Positions 41,274 to 50,588 of a stretch of DNA of 64,000 nucleotides are shown here, piece by piece. Source of the stretch: an uncultured Eggerthella sp. (lineage in GTDB: Bacteria > Actinomycetota > Coriobacteriia > Coriobacteriales > Eggerthellaceae); assembly GCA_958431815.1 (NCBI GenBank), contig CAUASB010000006.1:1-64000 (forward strand), given 5' to 3'. Below the pieces are notes generated by a model. That model ran no database searches. It was given only the letters and a program-made list of their open reading frames with translations, and was not told where the DNA came from. Made by a program: the position numbers and the translations under genes. Every line of letters begins with the position of its first letter. Position 1 is the first letter of the stretch.

Positions 41274-42203
41274 TTACTTCTTCCCGCGTACCTTGTTGGC
41301 AATACGATCGGCCATGGAAATGTCGTTGCGGGCATCCTGGCCCCAGAACACGATGGCAATCATACCCGGGCCAACATGGCTGCCGATTACCGGACCGATG
41401 TTGGTCTCCAAGAACATCAACGAATCGTCTTCCTTGGAAAGCAGGTTCATCAAGCGCTCGGCGTCTTTCGGGCAGTCGGCATTGCCAATAACCACGTTTT
41501 GGCCAGGAGCATCTGAGCTGTGGCGCTTCAAATAATACTCGTACAGAGCTTTGATGCCCTTCTTGCGGCCACGCGCCACACCGGTAACCGCAAGCTTGCC
41601 ATCGGCGGTGATGCCCAGCAAGGGCTTCACGTCGAGCTTCGAGCCAGCATAGGCAACCGAAGCGGGAATGCGCCCGCCGCGGCGCAGGGCGTCAAGGTCG
41701 TCAACCATGAACTGACGATCGACGAAGAAATGCGCTTCCTCGGCCCACGCCACCATTTCGTCGGCAGTCAAGCCGCGTTCGCGCTGACGCATTGCCTCGT
41801 ACACCAAAAAACCCTCGGCAATGGATGCCACTTGGGTGTCCACCATGCGCACGTCCAAATCGGGGATTTCCTGCTTCACCTGTTCAAGATACAAACACGC
41901 CGTGTCGAACGTGCCGGAAAGGCCGCTGGAAAAGCCAAGGTACACTGCAGGTTTCCCCTGCTCATGCGCCCATTCAAACGCTTCGCGCAAGGCAGTCATG
42001 GGAATCTGGGCTGTATGAGGCTCCGACCCGTTGCGCATCGCCTCATAGAAATCATGCGCCGTACGGGTGCTGAACAGGTCGTCAAGGTGCTCGCCTTCCC
42101 CATCGATGTAGGGGAACTTCAGAAGGTACACGCCTTCACGGTTAACCACCTCATGGGGCAAATCGCAGCACGAGTCGATGATAAGGTTGCATTGTATATC
42201 CAT
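41274..42203 (-). CDS. DegV-family fatty-acid-binding protein
   Basis: A 309-residue DegV protein. Such proteins bind fatty acids and, as FakB, present them to the kinase FakA for phosphorylation and lipid synthesis. Landmarks are LIIDSCCDLP at the N-terminus, TAQIPMTALREAFEWA, SSGLSGTFDTA and DLDALRRGGRI. It is the second of two DegV genes in tandem, separated by 30 nt; a FakA-type kinase gene is not in the window. The start follows GAGAGG. Confidence 0.9.
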   Translation of the reverse strand: MDIQCNLIIDSCCDLPHEVVNREGVYLLKFPYIDGEGEHLDDLFSTRTAHDFYEAMRNGSEPHTAQIPMTALREAFEWAHEQGKPAVYLGFSSGLSGTFDTACLYLEQVKQEIPDLDVRMVDTQVASIAEGFLVYEAMRQRERGLTADEMVAWAEEAHFFVDRQFMVDDLDALRRGGRIPASVAYAGSKLDVKPLLGITADGKLAVTGVARGRKKGIKALYEYYLKRHSSDAPGQNVVIGNADCPKDAERLMNLLSKEDDSLMFLETNIGPVIGSHVGPGMIAIVFWGQDARNDISMADRIANKVRGKK

Positions 42204-42233
42204 ATTGGTTGCCTCTCAGAGCGTCAGGTGTTG

Positions 42234-43139
42234 CTAATTCGATACGGCAAGGCTACCCACGTTGCCGGTAATCTTGCCCTCCAGGGGCTTGTTACATATA
42301 TACGAAATGCCCACAGCAGGACCCACATGCAAGCCAACCACCGGGCTTACGGGAAGCACACGCACTTCCCTTTTCAAGAACGGCTCGAAGAACTCCTTGG
42401 CCCATTCGACGGCAGGGGTTTTGTCGCCGATGTAGTGCACCACCAAATCCTTCAGGCCACCGCACGTTTCGATGTCGTGCTCCAAGATTTCCTGGATCTT
42501 GGCCAGCGCCTTCTTGCGAGTACGCACCTTCGCCATGGGCTGAGGAATGCCATCGACCACAGTAAGCACCGGGGAAAGCTTGATAAGGTTGCCCAGAAGC
42601 GCTGCCGCGCCACCGATGCGACCACCCTTCTTCAGGAATGTAAGCGTTTCCGGCGTGAACAGAAAACGCGTGCTCTTGATGGCATCGAGCACCGCTTGCG
42701 CCGCCTGGGCAAGGGTTTTGCCCTCCTTCACGGCACGTGCGCCTTCCAGCACAGGAAAAGCCTCGTCGAACCCGCAGGAAGAGGAATCGATCATGCAGTA
42801 GCGGAAGTTGATGTTGCGCGCCTCGACCGAACGGGCCGCACGCAGCACGCCATCGTAAGCACCCGAAAGCCCCGTGGAAATCCAAATGCCCAAAACCTCA
42901 TGACCTGCCTTGGCAAAGGATTCGAACAGCTCTTCAAGTACGCTTTGGGAAGGCTGGCTTGAGGTAGGCGGATTGTCGGCCATGTCGTAGATACGCGAAT
43001 AGAAATCGTCAAGATCCATCGTGGCATCGACGTGCTCATGCCCGTTTTCGTTCAGATACAAAGACACCACTTCAATGTTCTCGTCTTCAACGATGTCTTT
43101 CGGCAACGAGGCAACGGAGTCGGTAACAACCTTGATCAT
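42234..43139 (-). CDS. DegV-family fatty-acid-binding protein
   Basis: A 301-residue DegV protein with VVTDSVASLPKDI, TSSQPSQSVLEELFE, STGLSGAYDG and TLTFLKKGGRIGG. It is clearly diverged from its tandem partner, which suggests different fatty-acid preferences (inferred). ATG 43139 has an AAAGGAG site. It follows pncB on the same strand after 143 nt that hold a stem-loop (43231-43257) without a T-run. Confidence 0.9.
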   Translation of the reverse strand: MIKVVTDSVASLPKDIVEDENIEVVSLYLNENGHEHVDATMDLDDFYSRIYDMADNPPTSSQPSQSVLEELFESFAKAGHEVLGIWISTGLSGAYDGVLRAARSVEARNINFRYCMIDSSSCGFDEAFPVLEGARAVKEGKTLAQAAQAVLDAIKSTRFLFTPETLTFLKKGGRIGGAAALLGNLIKLSPVLTVVDGIPQPMAKVRTRKKALAKIQEILEHDIETCGGLKDLVVHYIGDKTPAVEWAKEFFEPFLKREVRVLPVSPVVGLHVGPAVGISYICNKPLEGKITGNVGSLAVSN

Positions 43140-43282
43140 GCGACATGGCTCCTTTCACCTGGATAGCGCACCTGCCAATGCGCGCTATTCTCTTGTGGCA
43201 TGCCCTAGAACAGCAAGCCTTTCTTATGCAGTTCGCCCCAGGAAACCCAGGGCGAACATCCATCTAGCAACTGCGTATGCGC

Positions 43283-44737
43283 CTAGGAAAGGCCCAAAAG
43301 GCGCGATACCAAATCGCGGCGACGATAGAACAGCGAGCGTTCCAAGCCAACCGGATACGAATGCGGGTTGATGATGCGTTTCTGACTTTCATCGAGCAGG
43401 GCCAATTGGGCCTTGCAGCGGCTACGCGCCATCATTGCATCACGCGCCTGCGCGTCAAGCACCACCTTGCCCTTGCGCGCCAGAGGCTCCAGAAGCGTTT
43501 CGTAGCGCAGACCCGATAGATCTTTCTGGCGCAGCTCGTCGGCAGGGTCGATGATGCGTTCATTCGCAACAGGATACAGAACATCGAAAACCATGTCGCC
43601 CGCAATAGTGCCCGATTCGTGGAAATAGCGACGAACATCAAGGATTCCGGGAACAGTTTGCTTGGAACTTTGACCGGTAACCTTCACGCATGGCTCCCAT
43701 TCCCCGCCCTTGGAGCGTTTTGCGGCAAGCTTGTACACGCCGCCGAGCGCCGGCTGGTCATAGGCGGTAACCAACTTGGTTCCCACGCCCCACGAAGCAA
43801 CTTGCGCCCCAGAATCGCGAATGGACTTGATGGAAAACTCGTCCAAATCATTGGAGAGCACCACACCGGTTTCAGTAAGGCCCGCCTCGTCGAGCATTGC
43901 GCGTGCCTGCTTGGCACCCCACGCCAAGTCGCCCGAGTCGATGCGAATGCCCGCAAGATGTTCCCCACGCGCCTTCATTTCAAGGCCCACGGTAATAGCG
44001 TTCTTCAAGCCCTGGGTGATGTCGTAGGTATCCACCAGAAGCACGCAGTTAGTGGGGAATTCCTTGGCATAGGCGCGGAACGCCTCAAGCTCGCTGTCGA
44101 ATGCCATGACCCACGCATGGGCATGGGTACCGGAAACCGGCAAGCCGAACTCGCGGCCCGCCAGAACATTTGAGGTTGATGCGCAGCCGCCGACGATGCA
44201 GGCACGCGAAGCGCGCATGCCGCCCGATTCGCCCTGGGCACGGCGCAAACCGAACTCGGCCACGGGAGTTTCTGCGGCCAAGCAAACGCGTGCAGCCTTC
44301 GTGGCTGCTAGCGTTTCGAAGTTCACGCAGTTCAGAAGCTGCGTTTCAAGCAGCTGACACTGAATGATGGGGCCTGTCACCCGTACGACGGGATCGTTCG
44401 GGAACACCACCGTGCCTTCACGAACCGCCTCGATATCGACCGAAAGCTCTAGGGTACGCAGGTACTCCAAGAACTCGGGGTTGAACAGCTTGCCGCCACC
44501 AGGCGCATCGATGGAAGCCAAATAGGTAATGCTCTCGTCGCTGAACGAGAAGTTCTCTATCACCTCGGCAATGTGGTCCATACCGCTGGCAATGGCAAAC
44601 CCGCCCTTGAACGGCGTTTCGCGGAAGAAGATGTGGAAGCACCCTTCCTCTTCCAATTTGCCACACGCCCAGTAACCCTGCGCCATGGTTATCTGGTACA
44701 GGTCCGTTAACAGAGCGTAATCGTCATTGTTGTTCAT
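43283..44737 (-). CDS. pncB: Nicotinate phosphoribosyltransferase
   Basis: First step of NAD salvage from nicotinate, using PRPP and ATP. The 484-residue protein starts MNNNDDYALLTDLYQITMAQGY, has the GTHAHAW segment with the phosphorylated His, and the DSGDLAWGAKQARAML phosphate-binding region. ATG 44737 follows GGGGAGGG and lies 14 nt inside the upstream ricT gene, so translation is probably coupled. The longer upstream frame only overlaps ricT. Confidence 0.93.
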   Translation of the reverse strand: MNNNDDYALLTDLYQITMAQGYWACGKLEEEGCFHIFFRETPFKGGFAIASGMDHIAEVIENFSFSDESITYLASIDAPGGGKLFNPEFLEYLRTLELSVDIEAVREGTVVFPNDPVVRVTGPIIQCQLLETQLLNCVNFETLAATKAARVCLAAETPVAEFGLRRAQGESGGMRASRACIVGGCASTSNVLAGREFGLPVSGTHAHAWVMAFDSELEAFRAYAKEFPTNCVLLVDTYDITQGLKNAITVGLEMKARGEHLAGIRIDSGDLAWGAKQARAMLDEAGLTETGVVLSNDLDEFSIKSIRDSGAQVASWGVGTKLVTAYDQPALGGVYKLAAKRSKGGEWEPCVKVTGQSSKQTVPGILDVRRYFHESGTIAGDMVFDVLYPVANERIIDPADELRQKDLSGLRYETLLEPLARKGKVVLDAQARDAMMARSRCKAQLALLDESQKRIINPHSYPVGLERSLFYRRRDLVSRLLGLS

Positions 44738-46115
44738 TGCTGGTGCCCTCCCCTTGAGCCTTGCGGCGACGGCGACGCGGCTTGCGATGAGCCACTTCGC
44801 CTTGCTTGCCGGCATTCACGTTGCCGGCAGCATGTTCCCCTTGTTGTTTGCGGGGTGCGTTGCGCACACCCGAAGATTTACGACCCGGACGCTTGGCGTT
44901 CGAATCGGTGTTGTTCTGTTTGCGCTGATCGTTTCGCTGATCGCGATTGCTCTGCTGCTGGGACTTCTGTCCCTTGCCCGAACCGCGACGGCTGCGACGC
45001 GACTGGCCTTCGTTCTTCTTCTGCGAGGAAGACTTCTTCTGGCCTTGGTTGCTGTGGTTCTGAGACCCGTCGTTTTTGGCCTGCGCCTGCGAATCGGACG
45101 AACCCCTACGACGGCGGCGCGGCTTGCGATGCGAATCTTCCTTTTCGCGCTCTGCCTTGCGAGCCTTGCGCGATTCGTTGTTGGCAAGCTTTTCGTTGCC
45201 GTTGAACGTGGTTACCTCGAAGGTGGTGGAGCCGAACACATCAAGCGGGTCGGGGGAAGCGTATTTCTCGAACACTTCTTCGGAAACGCCGGTGGGACGC
45301 TTGCCTTCGCCGTTGTATTCCATTTCCGCCAGCGGCACCTTGATGGATTTGCCGTCTTCCAGCTGCAGGGTTACCCGTTCCAAGGGAACGTTGATTTCGG
45401 TTACGCGCGCAACACCGCCGGGAACCTGGATCTTGGCACCATGCTTGGGCGCCCGGGAATTCACTTCCTTGTAGGTTTCGTATTCGTAACGCAAGCAGCA
45501 CATCAGCCTGCCGCAGCATCCCGAGATCTTCTGGGGGTTAAGCGAAAGGTTCTGCTCCTTTGCCATGCGAATGGAAACCGGCGAGAACTCACCGCCCAAG
45601 CGTTTGCAGCACAGCTCCTGGCCGCAGTGGCCCAAGCCGCCCACTAAACGGGCACCGTCGCGCACGCCGATCTGGCGCATGTCAACACGCACATGGAAGT
45701 GACCAGCAAGTTTGCGCACCAGGTCGCGGAAGTCAACGCGCTCCTCGGCCTCGAAATAGAACACGGCCTTGTCGCCGTCGAAAAGGAATTCCACCATAAC
45801 AGGGCGCATCTGGTCGTTCGCCTCTTCAGCGAATTCCTTGAACACCGAAAGGGCGGCTTCGCCTTGAGCAGCAAGCTCTTCGGCACGCGCCACGTCTTCT
45901 TCGGTGGCAATGCGGATAACCGGCTTGAGCGGCGACTTCAAGTTGGCAACCAGCTCGTCGCTTACCTCCATGATATCGGCGGTAGCAGTGCCGAACTCGG
46001 TGCCGCGCTCCGTTTTGACGATCACGTGATCGTCGGCCTTCACGTCCTTATCGCCCGGGTCGAACCAGAGAACCTTGGTTCCCGCCTGCATCTTAATGGG
46101 TGTTACCCGAACCAT
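44724..46115 (-). CDS. ricT: PSP1-domain protein RicT with long basic tail
   Basis: Homologue of B. subtilis YaaT/RicT, part of an iron-sulfur complex that influences mRNA processing and sporulation or competence. Residues 1-270 carry the PSP1 domain with conserved Cys in GHCGQELCCKR and SGCCGRLMCCLRYE. From about residue 315 to 463 the sequence is a low-complexity tail of Arg, Lys, Gln, Ser and Asn (such as KPRRRRRGSSDSQ) that typical RicT proteins lack in this form. It overlaps holB by 23 nt, the order tmk-holB-ricT being widely conserved. Confidence 0.88.
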   Translation of the reverse strand: MVRVTPIKMQAGTKVLWFDPGDKDVKADDHVIVKTERGTEFGTATADIMEVSDELVANLKSPLKPVIRIATEEDVARAEELAAQGEAALSVFKEFAEEANDQMRPVMVEFLFDGDKAVFYFEAEERVDFRDLVRKLAGHFHVRVDMRQIGVRDGARLVGGLGHCGQELCCKRLGGEFSPVSIRMAKEQNLSLNPQKISGCCGRLMCCLRYEYETYKEVNSRAPKHGAKIQVPGGVARVTEINVPLERVTLQLEDGKSIKVPLAEMEYNGEGKRPTGVSEEVFEKYASPDPLDVFGSTTFEVTTFNGNEKLANNESRKARKAEREKEDSHRKPRRRRRGSSDSQAQAKNDGSQNHSNQGQKKSSSQKKNEGQSRRSRRGSGKGQKSQQQSNRDQRNDQRKQNNTDSNAKRPGRKSSGVRNAPRKQQGEHAAGNVNAGKQGEVAHRKPRRRRRKAQGEGTSNEQQ

Positions 46116-47235
46116 ATAGAACCTCTCTTATCGTGAACAGAAGCGTGTCCAAGCACGTTTCTGGAGAAACATTATAACTAAGCGCTTCGTCGGTCTTGTA
46201 CGCTTCGCGTAATGCACGCATCAGGCCTTCCACGTTTGCCCACGATGCGGCGCGCTCGATCACATCGCGCTGATCGACGTTCACCACCAAGTCGGGTGTG
46301 CCGGAAAGTACCATGAGAACATCGCGCAGCCATGATCGGATGATGGCGTTCATCTGGCGAAGCGAGGTGCGCGTAGCCTGGGTCAAAGCGCGTTTATGGC
46401 GCAGCTCTATCTGCTTCATCGCCGTTTCGGTAAGGAAATCGGCCGATTCGGCAAGTTCTTCGCTCTGTTCGGTACGCACATTGTCAAGCGGCGCCTTCGA
46501 GCGTTCGATAAGTTCGGCGGCATACTCAAGAACATCGCGCGCATCTGCGACGCGAAGGCTTGCCAGCACTTCCATCACGCGCTCACGGAACTCCGTGCGC
46601 TCGCTGCTTTTCGCAAACGAAATGGCCTGCGTGATAGAGCCGTCGCACGCTTCGATGGCAATACGGGCGCGCTCAGGCGATACGCCCACCTTCTGGGAAA
46701 GGATGCCCGCCGCCTCCGTTGCGGGAATATGGCGAAACGACACCACCTGACAACGGGACACGATGGTGGGCAGCACGGCATCGCGCGTACGTCCCAATAA
46801 GATGAACACCACACCGGGCACCGGCTCTTCAAGCGTTTTGAGGAAGGCATTGGCAGCCTGGGTGCCCAAAAGATCAACGCGATCAAGGATATACACCTTT
46901 CGCTTCGCGCGGATGGGGGCAAGGGAAACGTCGGAAACGATTTCGCGGATCTGATCGACCAAGTATCCTTGCGCACCTTCAGGTGCATAGTAGTGAACAT
47001 CGGGGTGGCGGCGGCGCAGCACGCGGACACAGTCGTCGCATTCGCCGCACCCGCTCTTTTCGCACAGGATAGCCTGCGCGAAAGCATACGCAGCAGAGGT
47101 TTTGTTTGAGCCGGCAGGCCCCGTAAGCAGATACGCGTGGCTTACTCGGCCCGAAGCTATCGTCGCACGAAGGAACTGTCGCACCCGAGGCTGGCCGAAC
47201 ACTCCGTCGAAGACATCGGCCACAGTATCACTCAC
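46093..47235 (-). CDS. holB: DNA polymerase III subunit delta prime
   Basis: Stator of the clamp loader. The 380-residue AAA+ protein has a P-loop read as GPAGSNKTSAA, zinc ligands in CEKSGCGECDDC, the TLEEPVPGVVFILL sensor region and SRCQ. The usual second Gly-Lys loop form is slightly altered (GSNKT), which fits a delta-prime subunit that need not hydrolyse ATP. It has a GTG start and an 8-nt overlap with the tmk stop. Confidence 0.9.
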   Translation of the reverse strand: MSDTVADVFDGVFGQPRVRQFLRATIASGRVSHAYLLTGPAGSNKTSAAYAFAQAILCEKSGCGECDDCVRVLRRRHPDVHYYAPEGAQGYLVDQIREIVSDVSLAPIRAKRKVYILDRVDLLGTQAANAFLKTLEEPVPGVVFILLGRTRDAVLPTIVSRCQVVSFRHIPATEAAGILSQKVGVSPERARIAIEACDGSITQAISFAKSSERTEFRERVMEVLASLRVADARDVLEYAAELIERSKAPLDNVRTEQSEELAESADFLTETAMKQIELRHKRALTQATRTSLRQMNAIIRSWLRDVLMVLSGTPDLVVNVDQRDVIERAASWANVEGLMRALREAYKTDEALSYNVSPETCLDTLLFTIREVLYGSGNTH

Positions 47236-47974
47236 CTAAGCTGATCTGGGCTTTTTTGTCGGTGTTGCGTTCAAGGATAGGTTCGAAGAAGCCCGGCTTC
47301 CACACAGGGCTTTCCGGACCCCAGCCGAACACATCGGCAAGCTCCTTGAAAACGGCACGAGCTGTTTCGTCTTTCGCGCCCGCCGAGGAAACAATGCGGA
47401 TACGCTGGGGGTTTTCGGCGGCAATGCGCAAGAATGCGCTGTTCACGCGCGCATGGAAATCGGCTCCCGCCTGTTCCAACCTGTCGGCATCGCCATGATG
47501 GGTTGCGCGTTCCAGGCCCTCTTCGGCGGGGGCTTCGGTGGTAAGCAGGATGGTACGGCACGGATGCACGCCCTGGCAGGCGAACACATTTGCCTGATGA
47601 ACAAAGGAAACGGGCAGGCCGCGACCGTATGCCTGGTAGGCAACCGTAGAATCGTAGAACCGGTCAAGCAGAACCACCGCGCCGCGCGCCAAGGCAGGGA
47701 TGATAGTTTCCTTCACTATCTGGGCACGGGCAGCTTCGTAGATAAGCAGTTCGGCTTGGTCGGACATGGCCGAGTTCTCGGGGTCGAGCACAATGGAGCG
47801 CAGCGCCTCGCCGATGGCGGTGCCGCCCGGCTCACGCAAGCACAGAACCTCATGCCCCATTTTGCGCAGGCATTCCGCCAGAAACGTGATATGCGTTGTT
47901 TTGCCGGCTCCATCGCCGCCCTCGAAGGTGACGAAGATTCCCGGTCCGACGGTCGTATCCTGCGCAGTGGCCAC
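47228..47974 (-). CDS. tmk: Thymidylate kinase
   Basis: Phosphorylates dTMP to dTDP. The 248-residue protein shows the P-loop FEGGDGAGKTT, the DR(F/Y) motif in LLDRFYDST and a short lid. It is about 35 residues longer than most Tmk proteins because of an extended C-terminus (VWKPGFFEPILERN). The start is a GTG at 47974 with AGGA upstream. It lies directly after the fumarase genes and before holB. Confidence 0.93.
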   Translation of the reverse strand: MATAQDTTVGPGIFVTFEGGDGAGKTTHITFLAECLRKMGHEVLCLREPGGTAIGEALRSIVLDPENSAMSDQAELLIYEAARAQIVKETIIPALARGAVVLLDRFYDSTVAYQAYGRGLPVSFVHQANVFACQGVHPCRTILLTTEAPAEEGLERATHHGDADRLEQAGADFHARVNSAFLRIAAENPQRIRIVSSAGAKDETARAVFKELADVFGWGPESPVWKPGFFEPILERNTDKKAQISLGE

Positions 47975-47986
47975 TCGTTTGTCCTA

Positions 47987-48526
47987 TCAGTCTAGAGAGT
48001 AAATGTCTTCGCCCAGCGTATCGATGCCGACGAAAACGGGGAAATCGGAGACAATGACTTTTCTCAAAGCCTCAGTACCCAAGTCATCATACGCTAAGGT
48101 TTCGCACGATTCTATGCACTTCGCAAGAAACGCAGCAGCGCCGCCAACGGCAACGAAGTACACTGCACCGTTTTCAATGCAAGCCTGGCGCACCGCTTCC
48201 GAGCGATGGCCCTTGCCCACCGTTGCCGCCAACCCGCAGTTCATCAGGTGCGGCGCAGCGAAATCCATGCGCGAAGCCGTAGTGGGCCCGATGGCGCCGA
48301 ACGGACGGCCCGCAGCGGAAGGCGTGGGGCCGGCATAGAAGATGGTTTGCCCGGCAAGGCCATAGGGAATTTCAGTGCTGTCGCCCATTTCAGCCAAAAG
48401 ACGCTGGTGGCCTGCATCGCGAAGCGTGAACAGCGGGCCAGAAAGCAGGCATGCCTGGCCGGCACGCAGTTCCTTGGCTTCCTCCGGGCGCAAAGGCAGG
48501 GTCAGACGGATGGGATCGGTTGCCAT
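47987..48526 (-). CDS. Fumarate hydratase class I, beta (C-terminal) subunit
   Basis: Small subunit of the two-subunit iron-sulfur fumarase, corresponding to the C-terminal part of single-chain class I enzymes. The 179-residue protein has IFYAGPTPSAAGRPFGAIGPTTASRMD, which forms the substrate loop, and VGKGHRS. It begins 3 nt after the alpha subunit. Together with mdh it makes the malate-fumarate segment; in anaerobes this usually runs toward fumarate for respiration or succinate formation. Confidence 0.92.
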   Translation of the reverse strand: MATDPIRLTLPLRPEEAKELRAGQACLLSGPLFTLRDAGHQRLLAEMGDSTEIPYGLAGQTIFYAGPTPSAAGRPFGAIGPTTASRMDFAAPHLMNCGLAATVGKGHRSEAVRQACIENGAVYFVAVGGAAAFLAKCIESCETLAYDDLGTEALRKVIVSDFPVFVGIDTLGEDIYSLD

Positions 48527-48529
48527 AGC

Positions 48530-49414
48530 TTATTCCCCCTTTGTTTCCGAAAGCGCTACTTCCCTGGTAGGAACGTCGATGGTGGCACGACGTGTGGCGG
48601 AGCAGCTCATGTTAACGGCAACGGGCAACGCGGCAATGTGGCACGGCGCCGTGGCAACGCGCACACCAAGAGCCGTGGTTTGCCCGCCTAAGGCACCGGC
48701 GCCAATACCCGTTGCGTTGATGGCGGAAAGAAGCTCCGCTTCGAATGCTGCCGCCTCCGGATTGGGGTTGATGGTGCCCAAGGGACGCATCAGGGCACGT
48801 TTAGCCAGGCCACCGACCTTGTCGAACGTGGCGCCCACACCAACGCCCACCACCAAAGGCGGGCATGCGTTGGCCGCTTTCTCACGTACGCAGGCAAGAA
48901 CGGTATCGATTACGCCCTGCTTGCCTGCGCTGGGCGTGAGCATCACCACGCGGCTGGCGTTGTCGGAGCCGCCGCCTTTCAACATCACGTGCAAACGGCA
49001 CACCCCTGGCTCATCCACAAAATGAACCTCGCAGAATGCCGGCGTGTTGTCCTGCGTGTTGCCGCGACAGAACAGGGCGTCTTTCACCACCGACTTGCGC
49101 AAACGCGCTTCAGTGTAGGCCTTCGCCACCGCATTGTTCACGCGGGAAAACACGTTGCCGGGAACCAGCACATCGGGGCCGGCTTCCAAGCATACCCACA
49201 CTGTGCCCGTGTCTTGGCAGATGGGCACACAGTCATCGGCGGCAACGCAAGCGTTTTGGACCAGCTGGTCCAAAACGATGCGCGCGCGACTGCCCGTTTC
49301 GGTTTCGCGCGCCGCCACCAAACCCGACAGGATATCGTCAGGGACGCGGGTGGCAAGCTGCGGGATAAGCGGCTCCAAGGCCGCTTCGATATCGCCAGGG
49401 GTTACCGTTAGCAT
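48530..49414 (-). CDS. Fumarate hydratase class I, alpha (N-terminal) subunit
   Basis: Catalytic [4Fe-4S] subunit of class I fumarase, interconverting malate and fumarate. The 294-residue protein has cluster cysteines in PICQDTGTV and in CREKAANACPP-type segments, plus KGGGSDNASR and GVGVGATFDKVGGLAKRA of the family. A tartrate dehydratase activity cannot be ruled out by sequence alone, but mdh next to it favours fumarase. It follows mdh after 22 nt. Confidence 0.9.
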   Translation of the reverse strand: MLTVTPGDIEAALEPLIPQLATRVPDDILSGLVAARETETGSRARIVLDQLVQNACVAADDCVPICQDTGTVWVCLEAGPDVLVPGNVFSRVNNAVAKAYTEARLRKSVVKDALFCRGNTQDNTPAFCEVHFVDEPGVCRLHVMLKGGGSDNASRVVMLTPSAGKQGVIDTVLACVREKAANACPPLVVGVGVGATFDKVGGLAKRALMRPLGTINPNPEAAAFEAELLSAINATGIGAGALGGQTTALGVRVATAPCHIAALPVAVNMSCSATRRATIDVPTREVALSETKGE

Positions 49415-49436
49415 GCAATCACCTTAGAACAGTTGT

Positions 49437-50360
49437 TTACTCGGGAAGGTTCTCGAGGCCCTTCTTGACGCTGGCAGCAGATTCCTGCAAAGCAGCCAGC
49501 TCTTCGGGGGTAAGGTCGAATTCCACGATTTCCTCTACACCGTTCTTGCCCAGGCGAACAGGGATGTTCATGTACAGGTCGTTCAAACCGTACTGGCCCT
49601 CGATGTAAGCGCATACGCTCAGAACTTCCTTGGAATCGGTAAGGATGGCTTCAACCATCTTGGCAATGGAAGCGCCCGGAGCATAGTAAGCAGAGCCCGT
49701 CTTCAGGTAGGAGACAACCTCGGCGCCGCCCTTGGTGCAGCGCTTGGTAACCTCGGCGATGTCTTCTTCACTCATAAGCTCGGTAATGGGAGTGCCCTTT
49801 ACCGTGGTGAAACGAGGCCAGCACACCATGCCCTCACCATGGGCGCCCAGGGCCCATGCGGTTACGTCAGCAGGATCGCAACCGAGCTTTTCGCACACTG
49901 CGAAGGAAAGACGGGAGGAATCGAGCACGCCGCCCATGCCCATAAGGCGGTTTGCGGGCAAGCCGGACTTCTTGAAAGCCAGGTAGGTCATAACGTCAAG
50001 CGGGTTGGTTACGCAGATGTAGATGGCGTTCGGGGAAGCGGCCATCGCCTGCTCGATAACGGAGGACATGATGCCGGAATTCACGCCAAGCAGGTCTTCG
50101 CGCGTCATGCCAGGCTTGCGGGCAATGCCGGCGGTGATAACCACGATGTCGGAATCGGCGGTAGGAGCGTAGTCGTTGGTGCCGGTTACCTTGACGGTGA
50201 ACTTCTCAACAGAGCGCATGTGCATCATGTCGAGCGCCTTGCCCTGAGGCAGGCCCTCTGCCACGTCTACCAGAACGACGTCGGCGAGATTCTTGGATGC
50301 GATGATGTGCGCAGCGGTTGCGCCAACGTTGCCTGCACCTACGATAGTGACCTTGCTCAT
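49437..50360 (-). CDS. mdh: Malate dehydrogenase (LDH-like group)
   Basis: Interconverts oxaloacetate and malate with NADH. The 307-residue protein has VTIVGAGNVGATAAH, the acidic NAD-site turn VLVDVAEGLPQGKALDM, CVTNPLDVMTYLA and the catalytic His region WALGAHGEGMV; the Arg-containing loop IARKPGMTREDLL includes the Arg-Lys pair typical of malate rather than lactate enzymes. The start follows AGGAGG. It heads the probable operon mdh-fumarase-tmk-holB-ricT-pncB. Confidence 0.94.
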   Translation of the reverse strand: MSKVTIVGAGNVGATAAHIIASKNLADVVLVDVAEGLPQGKALDMMHMRSVEKFTVKVTGTNDYAPTADSDIVVITAGIARKPGMTREDLLGVNSGIMSSVIEQAMAASPNAIYICVTNPLDVMTYLAFKKSGLPANRLMGMGGVLDSSRLSFAVCEKLGCDPADVTAWALGAHGEGMVCWPRFTTVKGTPITELMSEEDIAEVTKRCTKGGAEVVSYLKTGSAYYAPGASIAKMVEAILTDSKEVLSVCAYIEGQYGLNDLYMNIPVRLGKNGVEEIVEFDLTPEELAALQESAASVKKGLENLPE

Positions 50361-50416
50361 TATTCCTCCTGAACGGTTTTGTTGAAAAGCGCGCTTCGAT
50401 ACGCACGCGTAGAACT

Positions 50417-50444
50417 ATTCTACTCTTTCTTTATTTCGGTAAAG
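50417..50444 (-). promoter_or_regulatory. Candidate promoter of the mdh operon
   Basis: CTTTAC (50439-50444) and TAGAAT (50417-50422) on the minus strand with a 16-nt spacer, about 55 nt before the mdh ATG. Confidence 0.45.
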
Positions 50445-50552
50445 GAAAAACGCGGTCACGCGCGCCTGCCTGCCGCCTACCCCAAATTTGCAACACCTCG
50501 CGCTGCAAAGAGCAGTCCAACTTGGTCTTGAACCCGTCCTTGGGCACTGCAT

Positions 50553-50581
50553 AAAAAGAAGCGCCCCGTTTGGGACGCTTC
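50553..50581 (-). terminator. Terminator after topA
   Basis: On the minus strand GAAGCGTCCC and GGGGCGCTTC form a near-perfect stem, followed by TTTTTA; 8 nt after the topA stop. Confidence 0.85.
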
Positions 50582-50588
50582 CTGCTCG

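Noticed and set aside
43320..43345. Another copy of the structured repeat, because of CAGCGAGCG
   Set aside because: The match lies within the pncB coding sequence, with no matching second arm or right border.
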